Shown: positions 34,333-44,300, counted from the first letter of the stretch. The stretch: 64,000 bases of DNA from Erythrobacter sp. BLCC-B19 (GCF_028621955.1 NZ_CP117516.1:890001-954000); one strand, 5' to 3'. Notes: a model not told the origin generated them from the sequence alone. Program-made: numbers and translations.

Positions 34333-35199
34333 ATGGCCAGCGAGTGGTGCATCGGGATCATCGGCGGATCGGGTCTCTACGCCATCGACGGGATCGAGGA
34401 CGCGCAGTGGATCGCGATCGAAACCCCGTGGGGTGACCCCTCGGACGAGATTCTGTGCGGGACGCTGGGCGGGGTCAAAGTGCGCTTCCTCCCGCGTCAT
34501 GGCCGCGGCCATCCGATCAGCCCGACCGAACTGAACGCCCGCGCCAATATCGATGCGCTGAAGCGCGCCGGGTGCACCGATATCCTCGCGATCAGCGCGG
34601 TGGGGTCCTTGCGCGAGGAGCTGGAGCCGGGGCGCTTTGCGGTGGTCGAACAATTCATCGACCGCACCTTTGCGCGTCCCTCCACCTTCTACACCAGCGG
34701 CTTTGTCACCCATGTCTCGATGGCCGATCCTGTCTGCCCGCGCCTGTCGGACATGGCCGCCCATGCCATTGCAGCGGCGGGCGGCAAGGTGGCCGTGGGG
34801 GCGACCTATCTCGCGATGGAAGGCCCGCAGTTCTCGACCCGCGCGGAAAGCCGGATGTACCGCCAGTGGGGCGCGGACGTGATCGGCATGACCGCCATGC
34901 CCGAAGCCAAGCTCGCGCGCGAAGCGGAGCTGCCCTACGCGCTCGTCGGCATGATCACCGATTATGATTGCTGGCGCGATGGCGAGGCGGTGGATGTGGC
35001 GCAGGTGGTAGGGCAGATGCAGGCCAACGGCGCGCTCGCACGGGCGATGGTGCTGAACTTCATCGAGAGCCTGCCCGAGACACGCGAGCCCTCCCCCATC
35101 GACACGAGTCTGGACGATGCGGTGATCACCGCGCCTGACGAACACGATCCCGAACTGATGGCCAAGCTCGACGCGGTCGCCGGGCGATTGTTCGGGTAA
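34333..35199 (+). CDS. mtnP: S-methyl-5'-thioadenosine phosphorylase
   Basis: 288 residues. Phosphate site GIIGGSGLYAI and LPRHGRGHPISPTELNARAN; substrate site AMEGPQFSTRAESRM and VIGMTAMPEAKLARE. These match the MTA phosphorylase branch of the purine nucleoside phosphorylase family. It splits methylthioadenosine, the by-product of polyamine synthesis, into adenine and methylthioribose-1-phosphate. Other methionine salvage genes are not nearby. Confidence 0.93.
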   Translation: MASEWCIGIIGGSGLYAIDGIEDAQWIAIETPWGDPSDEILCGTLGGVKVRFLPRHGRGHPISPTELNARANIDALKRAGCTDILAISAVGSLREELEPGRFAVVEQFIDRTFARPSTFYTSGFVTHVSMADPVCPRLSDMAAHAIAAAGGKVAVGATYLAMEGPQFSTRAESRMYRQWGADVIGMTAMPEAKLAREAELPYALVGMITDYDCWRDGEAVDVAQVVGQMQANGALARAMVLNFIESLPETREPSPIDTSLDDAVITAPDEHDPELMAKLDAVAGRLFG

Positions 35200-35216
35200 G
35201 GAAACGCGCGGGCAGC

Positions 35217-35576
35217 ATGACAATCGCCACCCGCGCCACCTGGAAACACCTCCCCATGCCTGCCAAGCGGCAGGCGCTCTACCTTGCCCTCAGCTTCGAC
35301 ACCGACGAGGTCGAATGCATCCGCCGCGGTTTCATCCCGCGCGACATGGACGACAAGTGGTCGATCTTTGTCGAGGATGACTGGCTCTATTTCCACCGCA
35401 GCTGGACGGGCTTCTGCATCTTTGCCGTCAGGCTCGAACCGGCTGCGAACGGCGTGGTGATCCGCGAAGGCTGGGCAAGCCGCGATCCGGAGCAGTATCA
35501 CGGTTCCAGCGCCGCCGAAGAACAGCGGCAGATCGCCGCCTTGATCGACAGCCTGCTCCACTCGCGCAAAGGATAG
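35217..35576 (+). CDS. Conserved hypothetical protein, 119 aa
   Basis: A small soluble protein without signal or membrane segment. It has a conserved-looking core (RGFIPRDMDDKWSIFVEDDW, LYFHRSWTGFCIF) with many aromatic residues and an acidic patch. It lies 17 bases after mtnP and probably shares its transcript. Function not recognised. Confidence 0.7.
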   Translation: MTIATRATWKHLPMPAKRQALYLALSFDTDEVECIRRGFIPRDMDDKWSIFVEDDWLYFHRSWTGFCIFAVRLEPAANGVVIREGWASRDPEQYHGSSAAEEQRQIAALIDSLLHSRKG

Positions 35577-35640
35577 TCCCCGCTGCTGGCCGTTGCCAGC
35601 GCGCATATCGCTGCCTATCCCGATGGCGGGAGAGGACAGG

Positions 35641-36690
35641 ATGGACAGATTTCCGGCGCATCCGGACGACATCACCGATGCGTGGTGGGAGCGGGTGCTG
35701 GGCCGTGTGCCAAGCCGCTGGCGGTGGGAGCCGATCGGCACCGGGCAGGTGGGCGATTCGGTGCGCTTCACGCTCGACTTTGCGGGCGAGGATGCACCCA
35801 TGACGCTGGCGGGCAAGTTTGCTGCGGCTGATCCGACCAGCCGCGGCACGGCGGCAATGCTCGGCCTCTACACCAAGGAAGTCCGCTTCTACCGAGACCT
35901 CGCCCCGCTGCTGCCGATCCGCACCCCGCGCACCCATGTGGCCGACATCGCCGAGGATGGCGCGAGCTTCTGCCTGCTGTTCGAGGATCTCGGCCCGGCG
36001 CGCGGCGGCAACCAGATTGCCGGGTGCAACCTTGCCGATGCCGAAGCGGTGATCGATCAGGCCGCAGCGCTCCACGCACCCAGCTGGCACAATCCGGCGA
36101 TGCTCGATGCCGACTGGCTCCAGCCCGATCCCGCTGCCGCTGGGCAGGTCAAGGCGCTCTACCCCCAGGCGCATGCGATCTTCCGGGAGCGCTACAAGGA
36201 CAGCCTCGAACCAGAATTCATGGCCCTGTGCGAGGCGCTGGCCGAACACACGGCCACCACCGACCGCGTGACGGAGAAGGTCAGCCTCGTCCATGGCGAC
36301 TTCCGGCTCGATAACGTGCTGTTCGACATCAAGGGCGGGGCCGAGCCGGTGGCGGTGCTCGACTGGCAGACGCTAACCATCGGCAATGGCCTGACCGATG
36401 TGGGATACTTCCTCGGCTGCGGGATCGGCGACACGCTTCGCCGCGCGCATGAACGCGACCTGCTCGAACGTTACTGCGCCCGCATGACCGCGCTGGGCGT
36501 GCCGCTGACCGTCGATCAGATCTGGCGCGATTATGTGGTGGGCGCGCTCCATGGGGTGTCGACCGCGGTGTTCTCCAGCGCCTTCGTGGTCCGCACCGAG
36601 CGCGGCGATGCCAACTTCCTGTCGATGGCGCGCGGCGCCTGCGCGCTGTGCCATGAGCACGGCGCGCTCGACCTGCTCAAGAAGGGATAA
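35641..36690 (+). CDS. Phosphotransferase family protein (kinase fold)
   Basis: 349 residues. It has a kinase-like fold with LVHGDFRLDNVLFD (catalytic loop) and AVLDWQTLTIGNGLTDVGYF (metal site), plus LLFEDLGPARGGNQ in the N-lobe. This pattern belongs to the ecdysteroid-kinase-like/APH group found in sphingomonads near lipid and steroid catabolic genes. Substrate unknown. ATG at 35641 follows GAGAGGACAGG. The next gene begins four bases after its stop. Confidence 0.85.
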   Translation: MDRFPAHPDDITDAWWERVLGRVPSRWRWEPIGTGQVGDSVRFTLDFAGEDAPMTLAGKFAAADPTSRGTAAMLGLYTKEVRFYRDLAPLLPIRTPRTHVADIAEDGASFCLLFEDLGPARGGNQIAGCNLADAEAVIDQAAALHAPSWHNPAMLDADWLQPDPAAAGQVKALYPQAHAIFRERYKDSLEPEFMALCEALAEHTATTDRVTEKVSLVHGDFRLDNVLFDIKGGAEPVAVLDWQTLTIGNGLTDVGYFLGCGIGDTLRRAHERDLLERYCARMTALGVPLTVDQIWRDYVVGALHGVSTAVFSSAFVVRTERGDANFLSMARGACALCHEHGALDLLKKG

Positions 36691-36694
36691 TGCG

Positions 36695-37768
36695 ATGGCC
36701 TTAAGCCGGGGTGACGATTACCCGATCCACCAGACCCCCGATCCGGTCGCCTTTGCGGGCACCGACCGCAATTTCTACGACCGCTATTTCTTCAACGGCT
36801 ATGCGCCCGATGGCAGCAGCTTCTTTGCGGTCGCCTTCGGGATCTACCCCGCGCTCGATGTGGCGGACGCGCATTTCTGCGTGGTGCGGGACGGCGTGCA
36901 GCACTGCCTCCATGCCAGCCGCCGCTTGGGCATGGAGCGGATGGAGCTGTCCTGCGGCCCGATCCGCATTGAAATTGTGGAGCCGCTCAAGACCCTGCGC
37001 GTGATCGTCGATGGGGAAGGCATCGCCGCCGACCTCACCTTCACCGGCCGCGCTGCCCCGATTGCCGAGCCGCGCTTCACCTGGCGCGTCGGCCCGCGCA
37101 CGGTGATGGACTACACCCGGATGACCCAGAACGGGCATTACGAAGGATGGATCGCGGTCGACGGCGTGCGCGAGGCGCTGCCGCAGGGCAGCATGGGCAC
37201 CCGCGACCGCAGCTGGGGCGTGCGGCCCGTCGGCGCGGCCGATCCGCAATTCGCCGGGCGCGCCGTGCCGCAGTTCTTCTGGCAATGGACCCCGATCAAC
37301 CTGCCCGCCCGCAGCGCCTTCTTCCACCTCAATGCCCATGCCGACGGCAGCGCATGGAACACCCGCGCGGTGATCGCGCCTGATGGCGGCACGGCGGAGA
37401 CCTTCATCGAGGATCACGCCCCGATCATGGTGGCCCCGCTGGCCGATGGCACCCGCTGGCCCGCACACGGCGACCTCACCATCGCGGGCGAGCGTTTCAG
37501 CCTGGAACCCCTCAGCCGCTTCCAGATGCGCGGGCTTGGCTACACCTCGCCCAAGTGGGGCCACGGCCTCGATCACGGCGCGCTGGAGGTGGAGCGTGAG
37601 GACATCGATCTGGCGGGCATCGATCCCGCGCGGCCCGACAATCTCCACGTGCAGATGCTGTGCCGCGTCACCGACGTGCGCGGGGAGCAAGGTCTGGGTG
37701 TGTTCGAACAGCTGGCCATCGGCGATTATGCGCCGCTCGGGCTGACAGGGCTTTCGGGCCGCGACTAA
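36695..37768 (+). CDS. Conserved protein, possibly AttH/CrtC-like lipocalin fold
   Basis: 357 residues, soluble, no signal peptide, rich in beta-strand-like W/F-containing segments (RDRSWGVRPVG, VPQFFWQWTPINLPARSAFF). Phrases of the type GTRDRSWGVR and FFWQW recall the two-domain AttH/hydroxyneurosporene-synthase group of lipid-binding proteins. The resemblance is by pattern only. It is co-transcribed with the phosphotransferase upstream and ends three bases before the convergent Lon-N gene. A role in hydrophobic substrate handling is a guess. Confidence 0.6.
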   Translation: MALSRGDDYPIHQTPDPVAFAGTDRNFYDRYFFNGYAPDGSSFFAVAFGIYPALDVADAHFCVVRDGVQHCLHASRRLGMERMELSCGPIRIEIVEPLKTLRVIVDGEGIAADLTFTGRAAPIAEPRFTWRVGPRTVMDYTRMTQNGHYEGWIAVDGVREALPQGSMGTRDRSWGVRPVGAADPQFAGRAVPQFFWQWTPINLPARSAFFHLNAHADGSAWNTRAVIAPDGGTAETFIEDHAPIMVAPLADGTRWPAHGDLTIAGERFSLEPLSRFQMRGLGYTSPKWGHGLDHGALEVEREDIDLAGIDPARPDNLHVQMLCRVTDVRGEQGLGVFEQLAIGDYAPLGLTGLSGRD

Positions 37769-37771
37769 CGC

Positions 37772-38383
37772 CTATTGCAGCGTGACGATTTCCTCGCCGC
37801 CGTCGTGGCGGCCGTAGAACTGCATCAACTGCACCAGCAACTCGCACCGGTCAGCAAGGGTCTGCGCTTCGAGCAGCGCCTGCTTGCTGGCCGGATCGAA
37901 GGGCGCGATCTGCGAGACGCCGTTGATCAGCGAGCGATCGTCGAGCCGCTCGACCGAATCCCAATCGACGCTGTAGCCCTGCGAATCGGCAAAATGCCGC
38001 GCCTCGCGCTCGAACCCGCCGCGCTGGGCGTGGGTCAGGGTTTCGTCGTCATCCTCGTCGTAGATTTCCGCTTCGACCTGACGATAGGCAGTGGTCACAT
38101 CCAGTTCGCGCAAGATCCGGAACCGGCCCGTGCCTTCGAGGATGAGGTTGTAGCGCCCGTCGTCCATCGCCTGGATCTCGCCGATCCGCCCGACGCAGCC
38201 AACCTGATAAAGCGGCGCCCCCTCGACGGGACGCTGGGGCTGGATCATCGCGATCAGCCGGTCGCGAATCAAAGCATCGCCGACCATCGCGCGGTAGCGC
38301 GGCTCGAAGATGTGGAGCGGGAGCTGCATCCCGGGAAACAGCACCGCGCCCGTCAGCGGGAAGATGGCAAGTCTCTTGGTCAT
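37772..38383 (-). CDS. Lon N-terminal (substrate-binding) domain protein
   Basis: 203 residues consisting only of the LON N domain: RLAIFPLTGAVLFPGMQLPL, HIFEPRYRAMVGDAL, GCVGRIGEI and EGTGRFRIL. No ATPase or protease part follows. Start at ATG 38383, which overlaps the stop of the thioredoxin-TPR gene (ATGA); this conserved pairing in alphaproteobacteria suggests a joint role in protein quality control. Confidence 0.9.
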   Translation of the reverse strand: MTKRLAIFPLTGAVLFPGMQLPLHIFEPRYRAMVGDALIRDRLIAMIQPQRPVEGAPLYQVGCVGRIGEIQAMDDGRYNLILEGTGRFRILRELDVTTAYRQVEAEIYDEDDDETLTHAQRGGFEREARHFADSQGYSVDWDSVERLDDRSLINGVSQIAPFDPASKQALLEAQTLADRCELLVQLMQFYGRHDGGEEIVTLQ

Positions 38384-39321
38384 CCGAACAATACGCGCGA
38401 CAAGCGGCGGCGGACGCTGACGACCCATTCGTCTTCAAGGCCGGTGGCTTCGAAAATCTTGAGCAGCTTGGTCCGCGCGGCGCCTTCGTTCCATTCGCGG
38501 TCGGCAGCGATCATGGCGAGCAGAGTGTCGGCGGCTTCATCCCGCGCGCCTGCGGCAAAGGCCGCTTCGGCAAAGGCGAGCTGGGCGTCCATATTGGCAG
38601 GATCAGCGGCGGCAGCGGCGCGCAGGGCGGCAAGCTCGCCGTCATCCACGCGCTCGCCCGCCAGCTCCAGCGCGGCGCGCGCAGGCGCAATCGCGGGATC
38701 GGTGGCAAGGCGCGGATCGCTGTCGATCACCTCCATCACCTGCCGCGCCTGATCGACCTCGCCCAGCATCACCAGTGCGCGCACGAGCCCGGCATGGGCG
38801 GGGGCGTTGCCCTCGGCGAATTCGGTGATCTGGGCAAAGATGCCCGCCGCGCGCTGGGCATCGCCCGCGGCCAGCGCTTCTTCGCCCAGCTTGACGAACT
38901 GCGCGAGCTCTTCGGGCGATGGGCCTTGCGGCGCGCCCGCTCCGTCCACCGCTCCAGCCTGAACCGGCAGCTGACCAAGCAGCTGATCGAGAATCGCCTT
39001 CAGCTGCGATTCGCTGCGCGCATTGGTCAGGTCGGCGATCGGCTGGCCCTGGAACATGGCATAGACCGTCGGGATCGAGCGCACCTGGAATTGCGCGGCG
39101 ATGAACTGTTCCTCGTCGACATTGATCTTGGCGAGCACCACGCCCTTGTCGGCATATTCGCCCGCGACCTTTTCCAGCACCGGGGTCAGCGCCTTGCACG
39201 GGCCGCACCATTCGGCCCAGAAATCAAGGATGACGAGCTTGCTCTGCGAAGGTTCGACCACCGCCTTGCGGAAACGGTCAACCGCCTTCTGTTCGTCGAT
39301 GCTCAGTCCCATGCTGGCCAC
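38380..39321 (-). CDS. Thioredoxin-TPR co-chaperone, CnoX/YbbN-like
   Basis: 313 residues. An N-terminal thioredoxin domain has FWAEWCGPCKALTPVL (Cys39 and Cys42) and RSIPTVYAMFQG, followed by TPR-like helices to the end. This is the CnoX/YbbN layout. E. coli CnoX lacks the full CxxC motif, while this protein has both cysteines, so it may still act as a reductase. GTG at 39321 is nine bases after AGGAG; ATG 39312 is an alternative. Confidence 0.88.
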   Translation of the reverse strand: MASMGLSIDEQKAVDRFRKAVVEPSQSKLVILDFWAEWCGPCKALTPVLEKVAGEYADKGVVLAKINVDEEQFIAAQFQVRSIPTVYAMFQGQPIADLTNARSESQLKAILDQLLGQLPVQAGAVDGAGAPQGPSPEELAQFVKLGEEALAAGDAQRAAGIFAQITEFAEGNAPAHAGLVRALVMLGEVDQARQVMEVIDSDPRLATDPAIAPARAALELAGERVDDGELAALRAAAAADPANMDAQLAFAEAAFAAGARDEAADTLLAMIAADREWNEGAARTKLLKIFEATGLEDEWVVSVRRRLSRVLFG

Positions 39322-39527
39322 TTTGGTATGCTCCTGCTGTGATGCTGGCCCCAATGTGGGACGGTTTGCGGATATGTGAAGCGCGCGAATTGTGCTGGCG
39401 GCTAAGCGATATGCGATCAACCCCCAATCGCGCCAATTTTGCGCTTGCAGGGTGCAAGACACGCTGCTAATCGCGCCGCCTCTCCGGCAGGAACGGCGGC
39501 AATCGCGGTTTCTGTCAGCGCCAGTGA

Positions 39528-39602
39528 GCGGGCGTAGCTCAGGGGTAGAGCACAACCTTGCCAAGGTTGGGGTCGAGGGTTCGAATCCCTTCGCCCGCTC
39601 CA
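39528..39602 (+). tRNA. tRNA-Gly (anticodon GCC)
   Basis: Full cloverleaf: acceptor GCGGGCG/CGCCCGC, D-arm GCTCAGGGGTAGAGC, anticodon stem CAACC/GGTTG around loop TTGCCAA (GCC at 39560-39562), T-arm GAGGGTTCGAATCCCTT, discriminator T and encoded CCA. Reads GGC and GGT glycine codons. Confidence 0.96.
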
Positions 39603-39671
39603 TATTTCCAGACCAGATGTGATTGATCCGGCCACCGCGCAGCAGCGGTGGGTTCCGGATTCGCGCCCGGA

Positions 39672-41645
39672 TCAGCCCTCCGGCACGCTCCGCAGCGCGG
39701 CGATCGTCTCGCAGCGATTGGCTATGACGGGGTCGGCGAGCGTTTCGGCCAAAGGCTGTTCGAGACGGCGGCGCCAATTGGGGTGTTCGGTGATGGTGCC
39801 GGGCAGGTTCGGCTGCTCGGCCTCCCCCAGCAGATCCTCCAGCGAGACCAGCGCGAGCGCCGATGGCGTGCGGGCGATGTGGCAAAGCGCGGCATCGACG
39901 ACCGGCGCAGGGTTATCAGGCGCAGGGCGCGGCGCGGTATGATCAAGGGTCGACCACAGGAGCCCCCTGTCCCATTCGCGAATCGCCTCGGCCTCGGCGC
40001 GGGATACGCCTTCGGGCAGTCGTCCCAGTTCCTGTGCCCAGTCGAGATCGCGCCCCTTCCACCATCCCGCCACCGTCACCGTGTCATGCGTCCCGCTCAT
40101 CGCGGCGCTGAGAGGGGCGTAATCCTGCGGCCCGATGAAGCCGTGATCGGCCGCGCGCTCGAACCACAGCACGCGCATCCCCAGCATCCGCCGCTCGGTC
40201 ACGGCATGGGTGAAGCCCGGCGGCGCGGTGCCGAGATCCTCGGCGATCACCAGCCCGCCTGCGCGATGCGCCTCCAGCGTGGCGAGGCGGACGAGATCGG
40301 CGAAGGGATAGGAGAGATAGGCTCCCGCGCCGGTCGGTGCGCCGTCCGGAATTACCCAGAGCCGGGCGAGGCCGAAGGCGTGGTCGATCCTCAGCCCCCC
40401 GCCCGCTGCCAGCCCGGCGCGGATCATCGCGATCCACGGGGCGTAGCCAGTCGCCCGCAGGCCATCGGGCGAGAAGCTGGTGATCGACCAGTTCTGCCCC
40501 AGCGGCCCCAGCGGATCGGGCGGCGCGCCAATCGTCAGTCCGTCCAGCATCGCATCACGCAATGACCAAGCGTCGCTGCCTGACGGATCGACGCCGACCG
40601 CCAGATCGCCGATCAGCCCAATCCCCATGCCCGCACCCTTGGCCGCAGCCTGCGCAGCCGCCAGCCCTGCGCGTGCCAGCGCCTGCACGAACAGGTGGAA
40701 GGCGATCTCGTCGGGATGCTCGGCGGCAAAGCGCTGTGCTGCCGCACCCGCCGGGTCATGGTAGGCTGCGGGCCAATTACGCCAGCCATGCGCGCCGGTG
40801 GCCGCGCGGAAGTGGCAATCGAGCGCGTCGAAAAGCGCATGGCGGCGCAGCATGGCATCATCGCTCGCGGTCAGCGCCGCGCGCCGGGCGGGGTCGAGCG
40901 CGGCGAAGACCTGCCGAAGCTGCGCCAGCCGCTGCGGCAGGGCGCTCGCCCAGTCGATCAGCGGCGGCCCTTCGGCAGGCTCAAGCGGCGGCAGGCCCGC
41001 CAACGCCGGATCGGCCAGCGCGCCGTTGAGAAACAGGCGGCTCGACGGGGAATAGGGGCTGTATCCCACCCCGTGCCCGGGAAACAGCGCGTGCACCGGG
41101 TTGATCGCCAGCGCATCCGCCCCTGCCGCGCCAAAGGCCCGCGCGGCTTCGGCCAGCTCGCCAAAGCCGCCGAAGGGCGAAGCCGCCGCGCCCCGCAGCG
41201 CCGGGATTTGCACCGATACGCCCCACGGACGGCGATTGCCAGGCGATGGCAGCGGGCAATGCGGCGGAGCGACCGCCAGCCGGGTGACATGGCGATCCAG
41301 CGCCAGATCATAATAGCCCGGCGCATCGGGGAGATGCAGCCGCGCGCCCTCCACCACCAGCGGGCGGGTGATGCCGTCCTCGCCGGTCGCCTCGGCACGG
41401 GTCACGGGGAAAGGCAGGGTCAGCCACCCCCCGCAATCGCCCACCAGCAGCGCCGGGAGCGCGCGGGCCTGCGCGGCAAGGGCCGCAAGGCTGCGCGCGA
41501 TCGCCTGCGCGCTGCCCGCCTCATGGCCAAGCGCCGCCAGCACCGCTGCCAGCGCTGCATCATCCACCGCTTGCTCGCGACCTTCGACGTCGATCCACTC
41601 GCGGGCCACCCCGCAGGCTTGCGCCAGCGCGTGCAACTGCTCCAT
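39672..41645 (-). CDS. malQ: 4-alpha-glucanotransferase (amylomaltase)
   Basis: 657 residues, GH77. It has the N-terminal extra domain and then the catalytic barrel: VSVQIPALRG, GYSPYSPSSRLFLN, GGLRIDHAFGLARLWVIPDG (nucleophile Asp), LVIAEDLGTAPPGF (acid/base Glu) and SGTHDTVTVAGWWKGRD (third Asp). It moves glucan chains between maltodextrins. Excellent ribosome site AAGGAGG before the ATG at 41645. It is divergent from the glycogen operon and completes the alpha-glucan pathway. Confidence 0.94.
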   Translation of the reverse strand: MEQLHALAQACGVAREWIDVEGREQAVDDAALAAVLAALGHEAGSAQAIARSLAALAAQARALPALLVGDCGGWLTLPFPVTRAEATGEDGITRPLVVEGARLHLPDAPGYYDLALDRHVTRLAVAPPHCPLPSPGNRRPWGVSVQIPALRGAAASPFGGFGELAEAARAFGAAGADALAINPVHALFPGHGVGYSPYSPSSRLFLNGALADPALAGLPPLEPAEGPPLIDWASALPQRLAQLRQVFAALDPARRAALTASDDAMLRRHALFDALDCHFRAATGAHGWRNWPAAYHDPAGAAAQRFAAEHPDEIAFHLFVQALARAGLAAAQAAAKGAGMGIGLIGDLAVGVDPSGSDAWSLRDAMLDGLTIGAPPDPLGPLGQNWSITSFSPDGLRATGYAPWIAMIRAGLAAGGGLRIDHAFGLARLWVIPDGAPTGAGAYLSYPFADLVRLATLEAHRAGGLVIAEDLGTAPPGFTHAVTERRMLGMRVLWFERAADHGFIGPQDYAPLSAAMSGTHDTVTVAGWWKGRDLDWAQELGRLPEGVSRAEAEAIREWDRGLLWSTLDHTAPRPAPDNPAPVVDAALCHIARTPSALALVSLEDLLGEAEQPNLPGTITEHPNWRRRLEQPLAETLADPVIANRCETIAALRSVPEG

Positions 41646-41885
41646 CGCCGCCTCCTTGCGACCCCTCGCATCCTGCGAATTGCCCCGTCTGGCAAGCGCA
41701 GGCTGCCGCCAATGGCGCAAATCCTCCCATGAATACGTTTGTCGTCCTACTTCTGCGATTGCTGGACGGCAGCGCACCTGATTAGTGTGCAGCACGGGCC
41801 GGGGGGCACCTCACGATCTATTCAGACGCACGCACGACCACCCGCCCCTCAGCCGCGACGGCATCAATCAGGGAGTTTGGCCTCA

Positions 41886-44300
41886 GTGACTTCAAGCCCG
41901 ACTGGCACAACCGAGCATCTCGAAGCCGGCATCCTGCGCGCGCTGCGTCACCGGGTCGGCAAGACCGAGACGGCGGCCAAGCCGCACGACTGGTACAATG
42001 CCACTGTGCTCGCCCTGCGCGATGACATCATCGACAACTGGTTCGCTTCGACCAGCCGCACCCACGCGGCGGGCGGCAAGCGGGTCTATTATCTCAGCCT
42101 CGAATTCCTGATCGGGCGGCTGCTGCGCGATGCGCTTGCCAATCTCGGATGCAGCCGCGCGATGGAGCAGGCGCTCGAACAGCACGGGCTCGACCTTGCC
42201 CGGCTGGAAGAGCTGGAACCCGACGCTGCGCTTGGCAATGGCGGGCTCGGGCGGTTGGCGGCGTGCTTCATGGAAAGCCTCGCCAGCCTCGACATCCCCG
42301 CCTTTGGCTATGGCATCCGCTACATCAACGGGATGTTCCGCCAGCGCATCGACGAAGGCTGGCAGGTCGAGCTGCCCGAAACCTGGCTCGCTCACGGCAA
42401 CCCCTGGGAGTTCGAGCGGCGCGAGAGTTCCTACCGCATCGGTTTTGGCGGCGAGGTGGCCAGCGATGAGGGCGTGATCCGCTGGAACCCGGCAGAAGTG
42501 ATCGAGGCGACCGCCTTCGATACGCCGGTGGTCGGCTGGCAGGGCAAGCGGGTGAACACCCTGCGCCTGTGGAATGCCGCCGCGCTCGATCCGATCCAGC
42601 TTGCCGCTTTCAACGCGGGCGACCACGCCGGCGCGCTCGCCGCGCAGGTGCGGGCCGACAGTCTGGTGCGGGTGCTCTACCCCGCCGATTCCACCCCCGC
42701 CGGGCAGGAATTGCGGCTGCGGCAGGAGTTCTTTTTCTCCAGCGCGTCGATCCAGGACATCGTCCGCCGCCACATCCAGTATCACGGCGACATCCGCACC
42801 CTGCCCGACAAGGCAGCGATCCAGCTCAATGACACCCACCCCTCGGTCGCGGTGGCAGAGCTGATGCGGCTGCTGATGGACGAACAGCACCTGACCTTTG
42901 CGGAAAGTTGGGCCATCACCAAGGCGACCATCGCCTACACCAACCACACCCTGCTCCCCGAGGCGCTCGAAAGCTGGCCGCTGCCGCTGTTCGAACGGCT
43001 GCTGCCGCGCCATATGCAGATCGTCTATGCGATCAACGCCCATGTCCTGCGCGAGGCGAGGAAGGCGGGCCTCGATGACGCCGCCGTCGCCGCAATCTCG
43101 CTGATCGACGAACATGGCGAGCGCCGGGTGCGGATGGCGAACCTCGCTTTTGTGGGTGCGCATTCGGTCAATGGGGTGGCGGCGCTCCACACCGATCTGA
43201 TGAAGCAGACGGTGTTTGCCGACCTTCACAAGCTCTACCCCGACCGCATCAACAACAAGACCAACGGCGTCACCCCGCGCCGCTGGCTGCACCAGTCGAA
43301 CCCGCGTCTGACGGGGCTGATCCGCGAGGCGATCGGAGACGGGTTCAAGGCCGATGCCGAGGGACTGTCGGCCCTCGCCGCCATGGCGGGCGACGCGGCG
43401 CTGGGCGAGCGGGTCGACGAGGTGAAGCGCGCCAACAAGGTCGACCTTGCCAATCATCTGCGCGAGCTGACCGGTATCCGGCTCGATCCCGACGCGCTGT
43501 TCGACGTGCAGATCAAGCGCATCCACGAATACAAGCGCCAGCTGCTCAATCTGATCGAGACGGTCGCGCTCTATGACCAGATCCGCAGCCACCCCGAACG
43601 TGACTGGGTGCCGCGCGTCAAAATCTTCGGCGGCAAGGCCGCTCCGACCTATCACAACGCCAAGCTCATCATCAAACTCGCCAACGATATCGCCCGGCGG
43701 ATCAATTCCGATCCCAGCGTGGGCGAGGTGCTGAAGGTGGTGTTCGTCCCCAATTACAACGTCAGCCTCGCCGAGCGGATCATTCCCGCTGCCGACCTCA
43801 GCGAACAGATTTCGACCGCAGGGATGGAAGCTTCGGGCACGGGGAACATGAAGTTCGCCTTCAACGGCGCGCTCACGATCGGCACGCTCGACGGGGCGAA
43901 TATCGAGATCATGGAGCGAGTGGGCCGGGAGAATATCGTGATCTTCGGGCTGACGGCTGAAGAAGTCGCCGCCAAGCGGGCGGAAGGCTACAACCCCCGC
44001 GAAGTGATCGAAGGCAGCCGCGAGCTGTGCCAAGCCGTCAATGCGATCGCCAGCGGGGTGTTTAGCCCCGATGATCCGGCGCGCTATGCAGGGCTGATGG
44101 ATGCGATCTACACCTCGGACTGGTTCATGGTCGCCGCCGACTTCGACGCCTATGCCGCCGCCCAGCGCGAGGTTGACCGGCGCTGGAATGATCGCGCAGC
44201 CTGGCGGCAATCGGCGATCCAGAACATCGCCAATGTCGGCTGGTTCTCGTCCGATCGCACCATTTCCGAATATGCCCGCGAGATCTGGGGCGTGCTGTGA
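41886..44300 (+). CDS. glgP: Glycogen phosphorylase
   Basis: 804 residues, GT35. Conserved parts: YYLSLEFLIGRLL, ALGNGGLGRLAACFMES, NDTHPSVAVAELMR, KTNGVTPRRWL and EASGTGNMKFAFNGALTIG with the pyridoxal phosphate Lys656. It releases glucose-1-phosphate from glycogen. GTG at 41886, ten bases after GGGAG; the frame is open upstream to 41739. First gene of the glgP-B-C-A-pgm-X run. Confidence 0.95.
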   Translation: MTSSPTGTTEHLEAGILRALRHRVGKTETAAKPHDWYNATVLALRDDIIDNWFASTSRTHAAGGKRVYYLSLEFLIGRLLRDALANLGCSRAMEQALEQHGLDLARLEELEPDAALGNGGLGRLAACFMESLASLDIPAFGYGIRYINGMFRQRIDEGWQVELPETWLAHGNPWEFERRESSYRIGFGGEVASDEGVIRWNPAEVIEATAFDTPVVGWQGKRVNTLRLWNAAALDPIQLAAFNAGDHAGALAAQVRADSLVRVLYPADSTPAGQELRLRQEFFFSSASIQDIVRRHIQYHGDIRTLPDKAAIQLNDTHPSVAVAELMRLLMDEQHLTFAESWAITKATIAYTNHTLLPEALESWPLPLFERLLPRHMQIVYAINAHVLREARKAGLDDAAVAAISLIDEHGERRVRMANLAFVGAHSVNGVAALHTDLMKQTVFADLHKLYPDRINNKTNGVTPRRWLHQSNPRLTGLIREAIGDGFKADAEGLSALAAMAGDAALGERVDEVKRANKVDLANHLRELTGIRLDPDALFDVQIKRIHEYKRQLLNLIETVALYDQIRSHPERDWVPRVKIFGGKAAPTYHNAKLIIKLANDIARRINSDPSVGEVLKVVFVPNYNVSLAERIIPAADLSEQISTAGMEASGTGNMKFAFNGALTIGTLDGANIEIMERVGRENIVIFGLTAEEVAAKRAEGYNPREVIEGSRELCQAVNAIASGVFSPDDPARYAGLMDAIYTSDWFMVAADFDAYAAAQREVDRRWNDRAAWRQSAIQNIANVGWFSSDRTISEYAREIWGVL

